A DNA stretch of 64,000 nt from Macrophomina tecta (lineage: Eukaryota; Ascomycota; Dothideomycetes; Botryosphaeriales; Botryosphaeriaceae), in contig JAKSGN010000027.1 in NCBI GenBank assembly GCA_024180945.1, forward strand, positions 124,001 to 188,000. Direction: 5' to 3'. A model generated the notes under the pieces. It searched no databases. It was not told the DNA's origin and worked only from the letters and a program-made list of their open reading frames with translations. The translations under genes and the position numbers were made by a program. Within the stretch, counting starts at the first letter, position 1. The number at the start of each line of letters is the position of its first letter. This document shows positions 13,543-26,047 of this stretch, piece by piece.

Positions 13543-14089
13543 TTCTACTAAAAATAAGCTAAGCCTTAAGTATTCTTTTATAAATAAGTATAATAAGTAG
13601 TGCTTATAGATAAATAATAATTTTTTTTTATCTTTTTTTATCTTAACCTATTTTAATAAGTTATCTATTGCGAACGACCTATTTTAGTATAAAAAATTTA
13701 AGAAACTAAAAGAAAGGCTAGTTCTCTAAAAAATCTAAAAAAAATAAGTAAGTATAATATATAAGAAAAAAGCTAATAAAGTATAACTAGTAGATAATTT
13801 TAATTTAGATAAAAGTATACCTAAGATAAACTAGCTTTAGAAGTAAGAGACTATTAAATAAAAAAAAGCTATTTTAGTTAAATTACTAAATAGTACCTAT
13901 AATTATCTAATTACTAAGAAGTTTAGTAAACTAGTAAAAAAAGCTTATCTAATTCTAAAGTAAATTAAAAAACTAAATATTAGTAATATAGTAACTAAAT
14001 AAAAAAAGCTACTAATTAAAATACTCTTTAACTATAAGTAAGTATTATTCTAGATCTTTAAAGAAAAAGATAAAATTAGTAGTAAAGTT

Positions 14090-15480
14090 ATATTACCTAC
14101 TATAATTAAGACTATTTTATATAAACCTTAGTAAGTAAAAAAAATCTAGGTTCTAAGAGTTCTTTAAAAGAAAATTATTATAATATTAAAAAATAAACTA
14201 AAAAAAAAGATTCTAGAGTATAATAATTTTTTATATTAAAATTTCTTCTTCTTAGTAAAAAAGAAGAATAGAAAGTACTACTTAATTAATTTTATAATTA
14301 ATATTAACTAAGTAATAATTAGAAATATATATTTTTCTTTAAATACTAATAAATTTATAAAGTACTTTTTTAAAAAGAAGATTTTTAGCTTTTTAAACTT
14401 TTTCTTAAAATATAACTAGATACTACTAGTAAAAAAAAGTTAGAATCTAATAGCTTTTAATACTTTAATTAGTTTTTTATACTATATAATAGTTCTATAG
14501 AGAGTAATTAATTTAGTTATATAGTTCTAATATACTATTATATTTATACTTAAGGACTATATTCTATAAAAGACTTAAAACTATATTAATTATATTATAG
14601 TTAATAGACTACGATCTAATTATAAAAATAAAAAAATTAAACCTAGACTATAAAGATTTATAATTAAGTATATCTAGAATCTTAATATTATATTATATAA
14701 TATAAAAAGAGCGGGCTATATAATTTTAGAAAAAAAGATATACTTCTACTAAAAAGATATATCTATTTTAAATTATATTTATAATACTAATAAAAGGTAT
14801 TCTAATCTAAAAAAAATTAAAAAGATTCTAAATTAACTATTCTATTAAAACTAATAAGAAATATAAGAATTTCTTAGGCTCTATAGCTACTATTAAGTAT
14901 AGATATTTTATTATAGTATAAGTATAAAGCTATTATATAATTTTCTTAGAAAAAATATTATCTTTAAATAAATAAATAAGTACTAGAAAGCTATAAATAA
15001 GCTTAAAGTAATTATTACTTTCTTTTCTTTTCTAATATTAGTTAATTATAAGAAAGACTATAGTAAAATTATTATATAAATAGACGCTTTAAAATAAGAA
15101 TAGAGCGTGTATTTAGCTTAGATTAGCTATAATAAAAGAAGATACTCTATGCGATTTAAATCTAGAGTTTAGTTCTCTACTAAGAAAAAGTATAATAGTA
15201 GTAAACTAAAATATAAAGTATTTATATATAGGCTAAAGCAGTTTTACTACTAGCTCTATAGAGTATAATTTATAGTAGAAATAAATTATAAAGTCCTAGT
15301 TACTTAACTCTAGCGAATAATAATAGATTTATCTAGAGTATTAATTACTAGATAGCTTATCTAAATCTACCTTATAGATTTTAAGATACAATATATTCTA
15401 GAAAATAAAAATATTATAGCTAATATATTATCTAGAAAAAGACTTAGGCCTAAAAAATATAAAGACTTAGAAAAAAACTT
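14090..15480 (+). pseudogene. Decayed reverse transcriptase and RNase H (family 2 Gypsy)
   Basis: The fingers and palm of a Gypsy reverse transcriptase are readable: V-K-K-K-N-G-K-Y-R-L-I-N at about 14252-14290, an N-x-x-T-I-R-N-x-Y-L-P-P-N block around 14300-14345, and the catalytic position at 14582-14602. The last now reads Y-I-N-Y-I-I-V where this group usually has F-L-D-D-I-G-V. RNase H follows at about 15060-15440 with D-A-L, K-Y-K-V-F and N-I-I-A-N-I-L-S-R signatures. After it comes a charged Glu/Lys/Ser-rich linker, cut by the solo LTR at 15797. Loss of both catalytic aspartates and many stops make it inactive. Confidence 0.72.
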
Positions 15481-15796
15481 AAATAACTAAATAAATATCT
15501 AGCTTAGTTAATTAGAAACTAAAAACTCTAGTAAAGAAAACTTAGGATTAAGAACTAAAAACTAGAAAAATAAATACTTAGAAACTAGGGCCTTAAGGAT
15601 AAGAAATTCTAAAGCGGAAATTAAAAATTCTAAGCCTAGGATTTCTAAAGACTAGGATTAAGAATACTAGGAAACTAGTCTTTAGAAAACTAGAAAATAG
15701 AAATCTAAGAATTTAGAAAATCTAGTACTATAAGATCTAAGGCCTAGAATCTTAAAGTATTATACTTTTTCTATAAAGATAGCTAAAGATAGTAGT

Positions 15797-16591
15797 TATT
15801 ATGAATCCTAGAGGATAAGGGCTTTATAACCCCCTGGATGGAAAACCCGCACGGAAAAAGGCACCGCAGGGACTAGAAACCCTTATAGATAGTAGAGCCG
15901 CACGACTAAGGCGCCCGCACGGGAAAACCAGCCCTAAGAAAGAATAGCGCATATAGGCCCCGGATAGGCTATAGTAGAAGCCTATATAGAAATAATACCT
16001 ACGCGGCGTAGTAATATACTAAAGGTAGAATCCTATAAGAAAAGAAGTAGTTATAGAAATATACTTAGCTAAGCCGAGTAGTAAGTATAGAAGTATATAC
16101 CCTTACTAAGAATAAGAGATAGGATTTAAGAAACTAACTTTCGAGTATAAAGAATAAATAAGAGAATAGCGGGTATATCGCCTACTTATTAAGAAAGAAG
16201 TTAGATTCTAGAAAACGGGTATTAGCGCCCGAGTTATATAAGGCCTACTAGGCCTACTTATAGATTAGAAGCCTTAGTACTAATCTAACTTTTAGATTAA
16301 TCTAATACTATAACTAATCTAATAGTTATTCTAATTTCTAGATTATCGTAGCTTTTTTATAGTATATAGATATACTTCTTAAATAGTATTTTAATCTTTA
16401 TAGTTAACTTAAGATTCTAATATAGACTTATTAGAGATAATAAGCCTAATACATATTACGTACTAACTTATTATATAATTACTATCTATTATTCTAATTT
16501 TTTATTCTTCTTTTATTCTTTAAGGTAAACCTTATCGCTATCTAACCCTACTAGATAATTCTAAAACCTAGTAAAAGAGACTACTATTATA
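15797..16591 (+). repeat. Solo LTR, family 1 Gypsy subtype
   Basis: A 795-bp LTR starting TATTATGAATCC and ending ACTATTATA, alone inside the family 2 Gypsy. Flanks GTAGT (15792-15796) and GTAAT (16592-16596) look like a 5-bp target duplication with one G-to-A change. Its GC content is higher and its RIP damage lower than in the LTRs of element A, and its middle differs, so it belongs to a related subfamily. Solo LTRs arise by recombination between the two LTRs of one element. Confidence 0.82.
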
Positions 16592-17186
16592 GTAATTAAA
16601 AAAAGATTAGACCTTTACTTAAAAAGAATCTAGTATTAGAAACTCGCTAGATAAAATATATTAGTTAGAATAATAATTAGATATTACTTAGTAGTTAATA
16701 GTTTTATATAGACTACTATAGCTTATAAAAAAAGAATTTACTAGCTTTAAAAGAAAAGTGCTTAAGTATATAATCTAGAAATATATACTATTTTAAAAAG
16801 TAATAAGAACTAGTCTAATTTAAAAAATTATAAATAGTAATAAGAAAAAGTAAGAGGTAATTTATTTACTATATAATAAATATAGTTATAAAAAAAGAGA
16901 GGCTAAGTACTATAAAATAACTAATTAATACTACTAGCTAAAAGTATAGAAGAATATTAAAAAGTACTATACTATCTATATAATATATTAATATAGAAAT
17001 ATAGTATAAAAGAAAGCCTAGCTATATCTATTATAAAGTTTAGCTATAAGAGAGAAATAGAAAATTAATATAATAAAAATACTAAGAGTAAAAGAGTATA
17101 AGTTTATTATAATAGCTCGTAAATTAATATCTAACTAGTCTAAAGAAAGAATACTATAAAAAAATACTTTAAAAACTATTACTAAG

Positions 17187-17406
17187 TGTTGGAACAAGTA
17201 GTGTAACGGCTTATTTAATAGTAAATGGGATGAATTGGCATGTCTAGTAGAGGGAGGCCGTACGGGCTTCCCTTATACCTATCCTACCTACTAGGGTAAA
17301 ACGGGTATGTAACTTGCTTACCTACTAAGACAGGTGTGCAACGAGTATAAGACATAACTAAATCCAAAACACTACTAAAAGTAAAATACACGTGATTGAT
17401 CTAACA
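17187..17406 (-). repeat. 3' LTR of the Copia element
   Basis: 220 bp. All three LTRs of this family in the window share a short inverted repeat, CTAGTAG...CTACTAG, around a GC-rich core near positions 60-115 of the LTR. Confidence 0.93.
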
Positions 17407-17741
17407 CACCCCCTTCACGTACTGCCTATTTGGGGAGTAGGTGATAAAAAGAAATAAGAGTAAAACAGATAACTGGGTGAGTGTTAAACTCGTGAACTCG
17501 CTTAAAGTAGGCGGTTAATTTCCAAGATTAAAAGAAATAACAAAACGCATTCTCTATACTACAAGCAAGCGGTACTGCTTGCTTACAGTATAGAGAATAC
17601 ACAAGTAATGTGAGGATAATACATATAAGTACTAAAAGGGTTAGGGGAGACTTATGCCTACTCAGGCATGAGTTCTCTGTTAGCTTAAGTAAGCTATAAG
17701 GGTTGCGCCTCATTTTGTAAAATGACACAAATAAATAACTG

Positions 17742-20700
17742 CTAATTATGGAGTAGGGAAAGTCCAATAGCCGTAACGAAATAAGCGTGCTTCTGGCGAG
17801 GTAGGGCTTTAGTAAGACCGTCTGCTAACATCACTGCTATAGGCGTCTACTAAAGGTAAACGTTGCCTGCTTGGGCTTCCTGGCGCAGCCAATAGTGGTG
17901 AATATCCACATGACGTAGCTTAGTGTTGAGCTTCCCAATGCTTTCCTACATAAGCCGAAGCGTTTGCGTATTATCGCATTATATTTTAATTTAGTGGCCT
18001 GGATCGAATTGCACTCCTCTGAAAAGGCGTTTCCACCAGAAGCATTGCTTAGCGGCTTCTAATAAGGCAAGAAGCTCGGCTTCGGTAGTTAAAGTTATAA
18101 CAATAGGCTGCTTAATAGCCTTCCAATCAACAGCTACTCCGAACATAGTAATAATCGAGCCTTGGTGGCTGCGGCGCGTGTCCGGATCATTAGCAAATGC
18201 TACATCACTGCTAATGGTAAAGATATTGTTTTCGTCCTCATAGTTACCCTAAAAGAATAAGGCGAGCTTCTTAGTTCCTACTAAATAGCTAAGGAGCCTT
18301 TGGGAGAGCTCAAGGTGGCGAGGAGACGAATTAGTAAGGTAAGATAATAGTGCGGAACAGGCGTACGCAATATCTACCCTTGTACTAATGGCCGCAAATT
18401 GTGCTGAGCCAATCCTGCTTTGATAGAGGTGAATATCTTACGCGCTTACGTGCGTGCCTTGGTTCGCTTGAAGCACTTCATCTAAAGGAAGCGGTGTTAA
18501 AGGAAAGTGATTTTCACTAACACCGTAGCGAGTAATAAGGCCAGAGATATATGATTCCTGGGAGAGCCATAAGAGCCTCTGCTCTCGGTCCCTTATAATG
18601 CGTAAGGCTAGGAACCATTATACTTCTCCTAGAATTCTCATCTCGTAGCGTTTAAGCAGGTCTTCTTGAAAAGCGTCTGCAAAAGGTTCATCTCGCTTAT
18701 AGTATACCATAATAACGTCATCTATAAAGAAGAAGACGAACAGGCGATCGTTTAAGTATAGGCAAGGGGTATTAGGCACCTAAGTTAAACTGAGCTCTTC
18801 TAAGAATTTACAAAAGTACCGTTGCTAGAGAGCTAGTGACTCCTTAAGGCCATAAAGCGCTCGAAGTAAACGAAGGATTTAGCCTTGTTCAAGCTTTAGT
18901 CCTTCTAGAGGTCGACAGTATGTCTTTTCCTCAAGTAGAACATAAGGGAATGCGTTTATAACGTCGTACTAGCGCATTTCTAAGTCAAAAGCGCAGATTA
19001 TAGCAATTAGGGCTCGGAAAATCCGAAAGGCAAGGGTAGCTACATAAGTGTCCTGCTAAGTAGCCTAAAGGTCTCCTCTTACACAGATACGTGCCTTAAC
19101 CTTGGTAAGCCAGCCGTGTTCATCAAGCTTGTACTTGAATACCCAGGTAAGTGGTATTACGTCCTTGTTGAGGCTTTTCGCTTTACTGAGTGCCGCTGTC
19201 TCCCATACTTCCTTACCCTGAAGTTTCTGGAGTTCTGTTTGGATTGCCTCCAGTAGGTGGGTTTTCATTGGGTGGTTAAAGATGTCCTTGTAGAAACGAG
19301 GTTCAGGTGGCAGTTGATCTCGGTGAATGCGTGGTAGGCCTATAGGCGATGCTTGCGCTTTTGCTGCAGTAGATTCCTAGAAAGATGCGAGAAAAGACGT
19401 AAACAGCATTTAGTAACTAAACATATTATCATAAATTGACGCAATATACGCATCTTTACGTGAGTTACGAGTCCTTGATCCGTGGATAATCAGGTTTGGA
19501 TTAATATCCGCTGCGATATCACGTCCTCTTGGGGCACGGTTTCCTCTAGCGGCGCCTGGATCAGGTGGATTCTCGTATTGGACTGGTATAAGCTGGCCGA
19601 GTCCTCGTAATTATTAATTCTGTTGATCTTCACCCCCTAAGCCTTGAGAGGCTAAGCCTTGAGAGGCTTATTATTGGACTAGAGTAAATCGATCTGGTAA
19701 TGCATGATCTGAAGGATCTGGTGTTTGTTTATTATGAATTAAGCCTGCTTGTAGGCTGCTTTTCGCATGCTATTCGCGTGCTAGGCCTTCACTGGTTAAT
19801 TCTGAAGGGCTTGGTAGATAATTTAGTTGTGCTCCTTATACTTAGGCGCCTAGGTGGCTACCTTGAGTCTCTGGAGTTTCTTAAGTTAATTAAATTGGAG
19901 CCGGTGATGGCTCATTACTAAGGTCAAAGAAGACCTCAGAATCCTAATCTAAGGGGACAATATCCTCCTCATAAAGCGTAATACGAGAAATAACTACCTC
20001 TTGCTCTTGATTTTGCTCCTGCTATTACAGAGCGAGTATCTTTTCTGGATCCTCTAGAGAGAACTTACTAGATTTATTAAAGGTGACGTCTCTTAAGCGT
20101 ACTACTCGGTCCTTTAGAGGATGCCAGATTCTGTAGATATTAGTGGAGTCATATCCAACCAAATATCCGATAAGGACACGTTCATCCAGCTTATTACTAC
20201 GTGAAATGTTCTTCAGTAGTGAGTAGGCTTTACAGCCATAAACTCGAAAGTAAGCTACTTTTGGCTTCTTGCCATAGACACGCTCAAATGGCGTTTCCCA
20301 ATGGTGGCGCTTCATTAAAGTCCTATTATGGATGTAGACTGCTGCCTTAATAATTTCAGGCTATAGGTGCTCAGGCAGGTTGGCACTAACTCGCAATAAT
20401 CTTGCTTTAATAATAATTAAGTGCCCTAAACGCTCTAATGCGCCGTTCTACTAAGGGGTATACGGAGCTAATACTTCATAGGTAACTCCCTGCTGCTCAA
20501 GCTGCTGCTTAAAGGCTCGTGTAAGCGACACTTCTCCATCTGATCTAAGAAAGGCTACTGATTTGCCAAATCTTATCTTAATCATTTGGATGATGTTAAG
20601 AAGGTGCTGGGTGCACTCATCCTTAGTTACGTAAGTGACCGCAAAAGTGAATTTAGTGGAAGCGCATTCAAGATACGTAATCCATTAGTGGCCGTTGTTG

Positions 20701-22436
20701 GCTCGTGTCATATGTGTTAAGTCAAATAAGACTCGAAAGAATACTTCTTCTAATAATTCCTCTAGTTACATAGATCGTAAGATCTACTAGTGTGCCTTAG
20801 TGCGAGCGCACACATCACAGTAATTAGGTAGCTACTAATCGGTAATTATAGCTCCTTGTACCGCTTATAACAAGGCTTAAATAGCTCTTTAGCCTACGTG
20901 TGCAAAGATTTCATGCCATTATATAGCTGGCAACGAGCGATTGGCAACGTTTAACACTATAGCCGGTGGTTCATCTGCTTCCTTATATTCCATAAAGAAG
21001 TGGTTTTGAGCGAAGGTTAGGTAGGCCACAATAAAGTCCTCTAAGTAGAGGCACATACGTCCTATATCTAACTCGATTCCCTTTTCTCTTGCCTTAGCAA
21101 CAGAGACGAGGTTTGCCATAAACGAGGGTACGTAGGCCACGTCCATAAGCTTAATAGTGCGTGGGCCCTTGTGGTTGGTGGTATATACTAGTGCCTCACC
21201 AAATAACTCGATCTTAACCGTAGAGTTTCCTAATATAACGTAGTCATCTGGCCCTGCGTCCCTTGTTTTGGTGTAGCGATTCTTCATGTACTGATTGTAG
21301 ATATGGTGTGTTGTGCTAGTATCGGCAATCCATAAGAGATCAAGCGTTATAGGCCTTGAAATGCGTTATACATTAAATAATGAGGCAACTACAGCTAGAA
21401 AGAATAATATTTTCTTATCTCCTTTACCTGGTTTTGGCTCTTATTCCTTTTAAGGAGCGTTGTCCTGCTTCTTCTAGCTTTAGCCGTGATTTTGGCCATT
21501 TTTAAACCGTTCAATAGAGCGTTCAACTCTTCTCTTAATCTATGGATCCTCGAGTGCCTTATTAACCTTGTCTTGAACCTCCTAGTTTAGTATCTAATCT
21601 GCTGGTCTAGCCTCTGGATTATAATATCCACATATATAGTAGAAGTGATTCTCGCCACATAAGCAGGAGGGTAGCTTTCTTTCCTACTTCTTATCCCTTA
21701 GTAAAGCAGTAAAGGCTACTTTAGTAGCCTTCGGATTCTCAGCCGTATTCTGGCGTAAGTAGTTTCGGTAGTCGACAATCATTTCATAAAGCGACCTATT
21801 AAGCTCATTATACTATAGCTTAATCTTGTGGGTTGAGGCCCAATGGGCATCAAGAGGGGTAAGCGCCTTAAGAAAGGCGATCTTACCTCGATTACCCATA
21901 ACTTCTAGAAGTTCGAGCTCCTCTACCTTAAACAGAGTCTCTTCCCATTATAAAAGCTATTTATCGATGTTCTAGCTACTTAGAGGCTTCTCAAGCTAGC
22001 GAAGCTTATTAACAATAAGTTCCTCTTAAGTTTCCCTTGTTAGCTAGAGCCGCGCCTTAAGCGCTATAAGCTAAGAATAGGGGTGCGAATCGCCCCTAAG
22101 CTTCTTTAGGATTAGGAGCAGTAATAGGCTTACTAAGTCCTCAATAATCGTTAATAGATCATTAATCTCCTTTTTAAGCTTCTCATACTTAAATAAGTCC
22201 CTTTCACGAGCTCTGATTTGTATTTTGTAGCGCTCCCAGGCTCTTTATTAGTTTAGATTAGAGACTAGTGGCTCTAGAATCTCAGCTGGCTCGCTTAGTT
22301 AAGAAGGCTTCGATGGCTTCGATAGATCGATATAGTCGAATATCTCGTATTTCTTAGCTCGTGATTAGATGATGAAGTACCATTCATCCCAATTATCAGC
22401 TGTCTTTAAGACAACGATAGGTTTAGAAGACGTCAT
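17742..22436 (-). pseudogene. Copia gag-pol polyprotein, one frame broken by stop codons
   Basis: From ATG at 22436 to TAG at 17742-17744 the minus strand keeps a single frame of about 1565 codons, a normal Copia length. Readable parts include a gag with a CxCGxxHxxxxC-like knuckle (near 21630-21660); the protease/pre-integrase region (20919-21287); integrase with FDLTHM, FLRSDGE and ALERLGH for the D-D-E triad (about 20420-20730); and the integrase C-terminus (20025-20315). Reverse transcriptase starts at 19268 (WVFKYKLDEHG, KARICVRGD), and its catalytic FIDD box is at 18717-18728. RNase H carries LTTEAELLAL and ends with DGLTKALPRQKH near 17790-17825. Numerous in-frame TAG/TAA codons replace Gln or Trp codons and no frameshift is evident. 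It is therefore inactivated by point mutation only. Confidence 0.9.
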
Positions 22437-22757
22437 AGCGCAGTATTGCGTTGCGTCGTGTTGTGTGCCAAAGGAGGCACAGGTAAGTTGCCAAAGTAGG
22501 CAGTAGGTATAAGGCCAATAAACAAGCCGTTCACTTAAAAGTATTACTCTAAGGCGGTAGGAAAGTGCTGCGCTTCAGGTAATAAAAAAGGCGTGTTGTA
22601 GAAGGCAACTAAAGTCCTCCGTTACAGGACACGTATGGTAAAAGAATGCCAAGAATAAACGTCCGGATGCCACGGAACGCTCGGAATAGCACAATAAGGT
22701 GCTGGGGAGGATAGCTTAGAATACGAAAGGCACCTAAGACGCACCCGGGCTTATAAC

Positions 22758-22977
22758 TGTTGAAACAAGTAGTGTGACGGCTTATTTAATAGTAAATAGG
22801 ATAAATTAGCATGTCTAGTAGAGGGAGGCCGTACGGGCTTCCCTTATACCTATCCTACCTACTAGGGTAAAACGGGTATGTAACTTGCTTACCTGCTAAG
22901 ACAGGTATGCAACGAGTATAAGACATAACTAAATCCAAAACACTACTAAAAGTAAAATGCACGTGATTAATCCAACA
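22758..22977 (-). repeat. 5' LTR of the Copia element
   Basis: 220 bp. In element orientation the base after the LTR begins GTTATAAGCCCGGGTGCG, the primer binding region. It does not start with TGG, so priming from an internal (cleaved) part of a tRNA, as known for some Copia elements, is possible. About 320 bp of leader separate it from the polyprotein ATG at 22436. Confidence 0.92.
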
Positions 22978-22982
22978 CTAAG

Positions 22983-23760
22983 TTTATCTATTAAGATATT
23001 ATTTATAGATATAGATATCTAAGAATTATTATAGTTAATAAAGGCCTAAAAAATAAAAATAAAATAGAATACTTATTAGCTTAATAAGAAATTAAGAGAG
23101 TAAAAATTTTAGCCTATTATATAATAGTTTATAGATTAGTAAAAGTAAAATATAAGCTAATTAGAGATTTCTTAGTAAAACTTACTACTAAAACTAACTA
23201 GAAGTAGTCTAATTATTTTTATATTATACTTTAGATAGATCGCTCTATTACTAAAGTAACTACTAAAATAATACTAGCTAAACTTTTATATAAAAGTAAT
23301 TTAATTCTTCTAATAGAACTTAAAGTAAAGAATTAAAAGACTATTAATTAAAAAACTATAAAAATAATAGAGAAGCTTTTAATAGCTAAAGTAAAAAAGC
23401 TCGAATATAAAAAGAATACTAAAGAAATAATTAAACTATATATATAAAAAAAAAAGCTTATAAAAAAATACTTTAATAAGTATTACTATTTTTATAATAA
23501 GAATAAACTATTACTTTTAAAAACCTTAGTATTATTATATAAAACTAAGAACCTTATATAGTAGAATAAAAAATTTATCTTTTACTAAAAAGAGCTATAT
23601 TAGGTAATCTATATTAATATAGAGATAAACACCTATTATTTAGCCAAGCTAAATAGTACTAAGTTAAAAGAAATAGTACTAGTAAATAGGTTAAAGTATT
23701 TTAATATAAGAAAAGACTAGAGGTAAGTAAATCTCTAAAAATCTAAAATAAATAAATAAT
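22983..23760 (+). pseudogene. Decayed integrase C-terminal region (family 2 Gypsy), continued from 16592-17186
   Basis: Removing the Copia insertion joins 16592-17182 to 22978 onward. The right part can be read as the end of a Gypsy integrase. It has a basic, Lys/Glu-rich helix region (about 23370-23450), then a segment with the pattern L-Y-Q-V...T-Y-Y-L-A-K-L-N...V-N-R-L-K-Y-F (about 23590-23705), typical of the family's C-terminal fold. The catalytic core should lie around the insertion but is too mutated for me to point to the triad. Confidence 0.5.
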
Positions 23761-24080
23761 AATCTTAGTAAATTAACTAGTAAAGCTATATTACTATATC
23801 TAACTCTTAAGAAATTAGATAACTAAAAAATATTAACTATAATATACGTATTTAGTAATATACTTAAAGAAATAATACTAGTAAACTAAATAAAAAAAAT
23901 AAAAAATATAGTAGATAAAAATATACTATTTAGTTCTAATGTTTAAAAAGTTAGATTTTACTTTATTTCTTTTAATTAGTTTTAAAAAGTAGTAGTAAGT
24001 AAGAAATTTATATCTAGTTAAATATAAGTCTCTTAAAATAAGTATATAAACTATAACTTATATTTAGTTAGGTATAAGTC

Positions 24081-25138
24081 TCTTAAGCTAGAGCTAAAAA
24101 ACTAAATAGCTAGATCGTTTATTACTAAATAAAAAAGCTAGGTAATATAATAAATAGTATAAAATTATACTAATTAGGCTAAGTATAGCTAAAAAAGAAT
24201 TAGTAAATATACTATAAATAAAGTATATCTATTTATAAATAGAAATATAAAAAATATATTATTTAGAGTAGCTTTCTTTCTTATTAGAGCTATAGAATTA
24301 CCTATAGATATAGCTATATATATATAAATATAGTATTTAATTACCTAGATAAGGCACATGCGATAAATAAATAAATATAAGATTTTAGAATATATTAATA
24401 TAATAACTATAGTTAACTAATTTATACTTTTTATCTCTACTAATATAGCTTCTTTAAATCTCTTATTCTAGAAGATTTTTATTTTATAAATTTTTATTAC
24501 TTTATTCTCTTATACTCTTTTATATTTAAGATATCTACTTTAAAGCTTAAATAGATTATAGCCTAGTACTAGTAGTTTATTAAAGCTAAAAAGCGTATTC
24601 TAAATACTTTAAAGACTAAGTATTAATTACTAAAGTCTAAGTCTTTTTTTAAATCTCTTTTATCTACTTATTTATTTTAAGAGGCTATATTACTAATATT
24701 TATATCTTATACTTATATTTTTATTTACTATTAGAGGTATATTTTTACTTAAGGCCTTACAATTTAGATAGTACCTTATACTAGTTTCTTAAATATCTAA
24801 AAATAGTCTTAGTATAGCTAAAGTAAATTAATAATAAATAAAAGTATATTTATTTCTACTAGAAGCTTATTCTTCTAAGATATAATTAATAAACTTATTA
24901 ATAATATTCTTCGCGATAAAGTTTTACTCTAAATAACCCGTTTATATACTAAAAGTCTAATTATAAATCTACTAAGAATTTTTACTAGTAGTACTTAATC
25001 TATTACTTTTTTAAATTTTTTTTAAAATACTTTTTTAAATCTATTTTTTTTTCTTTAGTTACTTTTTCTTACTTCTATAAGATACTAAATCCTTCTATAA
25101 TCTAAGTTATAAGATTAGTAGTATAAAAAGTAGTATAG
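24081..25138. other. Unassigned, heavily AT-rich repeat debris
   Basis: No domain is recognised. Around 24340-24430 there is a less mutated patch (aaggcacatgcgataaata...) that looks like LTR or UTR sequence. From about 24530 to 25070 a plus-strand frame rich in Lys, Thr, Pro and Ser can be read through stops, possibly a gag remnant. I cannot link it to a family. Confidence 0.3.
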
Positions 25139-25171
25139 TATAATAGTAGCCTCTTCTACTAAACTTTAAAG
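25139..25171 (-). repeat. 33-bp remnant of a family 1 LTR end
   Basis: TATAATAGTAGCCTCTTCTAC repeats the first bases of the inverted LTR that begins at 25176. It is either a broken second LTR or a partial tandem duplication at the edge of element D. Confidence 0.6.
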
Positions 25172-25175
25172 TTAT

Positions 25176-25955
25176 TATAATAGTAGCCTTTTCTACTAGG
25201 CTTTAAAATCGCCTAGTAGAATTAAGTAGCTAAGGGGTTTATCTTAAAAAATAAAAGAAGAATAAAGAATTAGAATAATAATAGTAATTATATAATATAT
25301 TAGTATATAGTATGCGTTAGGCTTATTACCTCTAATAGTATTATATTAGAACTTTAAGTTAACTATAAAGATTAAAGTACTATCTAAAAAGTATATCTAT
25401 ATACTATAGAAAAGTTATAGTAATCTAGATTAATATAGCTAGATTAAAGTAGCTAGATTAATAGTATTAAATTATTAATCTTAGATTAGATTAATCTAGG
25501 TAGGCCCTATAGATTCTATATAATTTAGGTGCTAAAGTCCGTTTCCTAAAATCTAACTTTTATATTAGTTAAAAAAGTATTATACTGCTAAACTATCGTT
25601 TTTTAGATTATATAAGTTATTTAACTTTCTCCCGTTTATTCTTTTTAGTCTAAAGCTAGTTTTTAGAATTTATAATTCTTTTCTTAGAGATATTTTTTCT
25701 CTATAGAAGTTTAATCTAGTTAATATTTCTATAGTCTTACTATATTATATAGGCGTTATTTTTATACGGGCTTTTGCTACTATTTTATTTAAGTTTATAT
25801 GCGTTATTCTTCCTCGAGGCTATTTTTTCCGTACGAACACACTAGTATTATAGCTCTATTATTCTTATAGATTCTTAGCTTCTATAGTATCTTTTTCTAT
25901 ATAGGCTTTTTATTTATAGGGTTATAAGGCCCTTATTTCTCTAGGATTTATAATA
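25176..25955 (-). repeat. 3' LTR of element D
   Basis: 780 bp, inverted relative to the LTRs of element A, ending ...GGATTTATAATA, with the polypurine tract complement just to its right. Confidence 0.88.
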
Positions 25956-26047
25956 CTATTTCTTCTCTTAAGGATCTTCGGCCTAAAGATTTATTTATTT
26001 ATCTATATCTTAGGCTTCTTTTATTTTTTTATTTTTTTTTCTACTAT

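Larger units (their letters stand above)
17187..22977 (-). mobile_element. Ty1/Copia retrotransposon, nearly complete, lightly RIP-mutated
   Basis: A 5791-bp element on the minus strand. It has 220-bp LTRs at 17187-17406 and 22758-22977 (TGTTG...AACA) and a perfect 5-bp target duplication CTAAG (17182-17186 and 22978-22982). The polypurine tract lies beside the left LTR: its complement, cacccccttcac, starts at 17407. Base composition is far closer to normal than in the surrounding Gypsy DNA, so it arrived later. The LTRs differ at about ten of 220 positions, all transitions. It is inserted in the integrase region of the family 2 Gypsy. A solo LTR of the same family is at 50726-50945. Confidence 0.95.
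10108..24080 (+). mobile_element. Ty3/Gypsy retrotransposon family 2, old, interrupted by two insertions
   Basis: A second, unrelated Gypsy type on the plus strand. Its parts are gag (about 10140-12600), retropepsin (about 12790-13090), reverse transcriptase and RNase H (about 14090-15450), and integrase with C-terminal region (16592-17186 continuing at 22983-23760). A family 1 solo LTR (15797-16591) and a Copia element (17187-22977) sit inside it. The outer ends carry the same 26-base palindromic motif, gacttata...tataagtc, at 10108-10133 and 24055-24080, and the motif also occurs internally. I cannot identify normal LTRs, so the limits are provisional. It is among the most heavily mutated elements here, consistent with great age. 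Confidence 0.65.

Noticed and set aside
17528..17767. 79-codon minus-strand ORF at the Copia 3' end
   Set aside because: Out of frame with the polyprotein and hydrophobic only because of AT-rich UTR sequence; probably 3' UTR.
19700..19921. 73-codon plus-strand ORF inside the Copia element
   Set aside because: Antisense to the integrase-RT linker of the polyprotein, with no domain. Unlike the Gypsy antisense ORFs, it has no second copy to support it.
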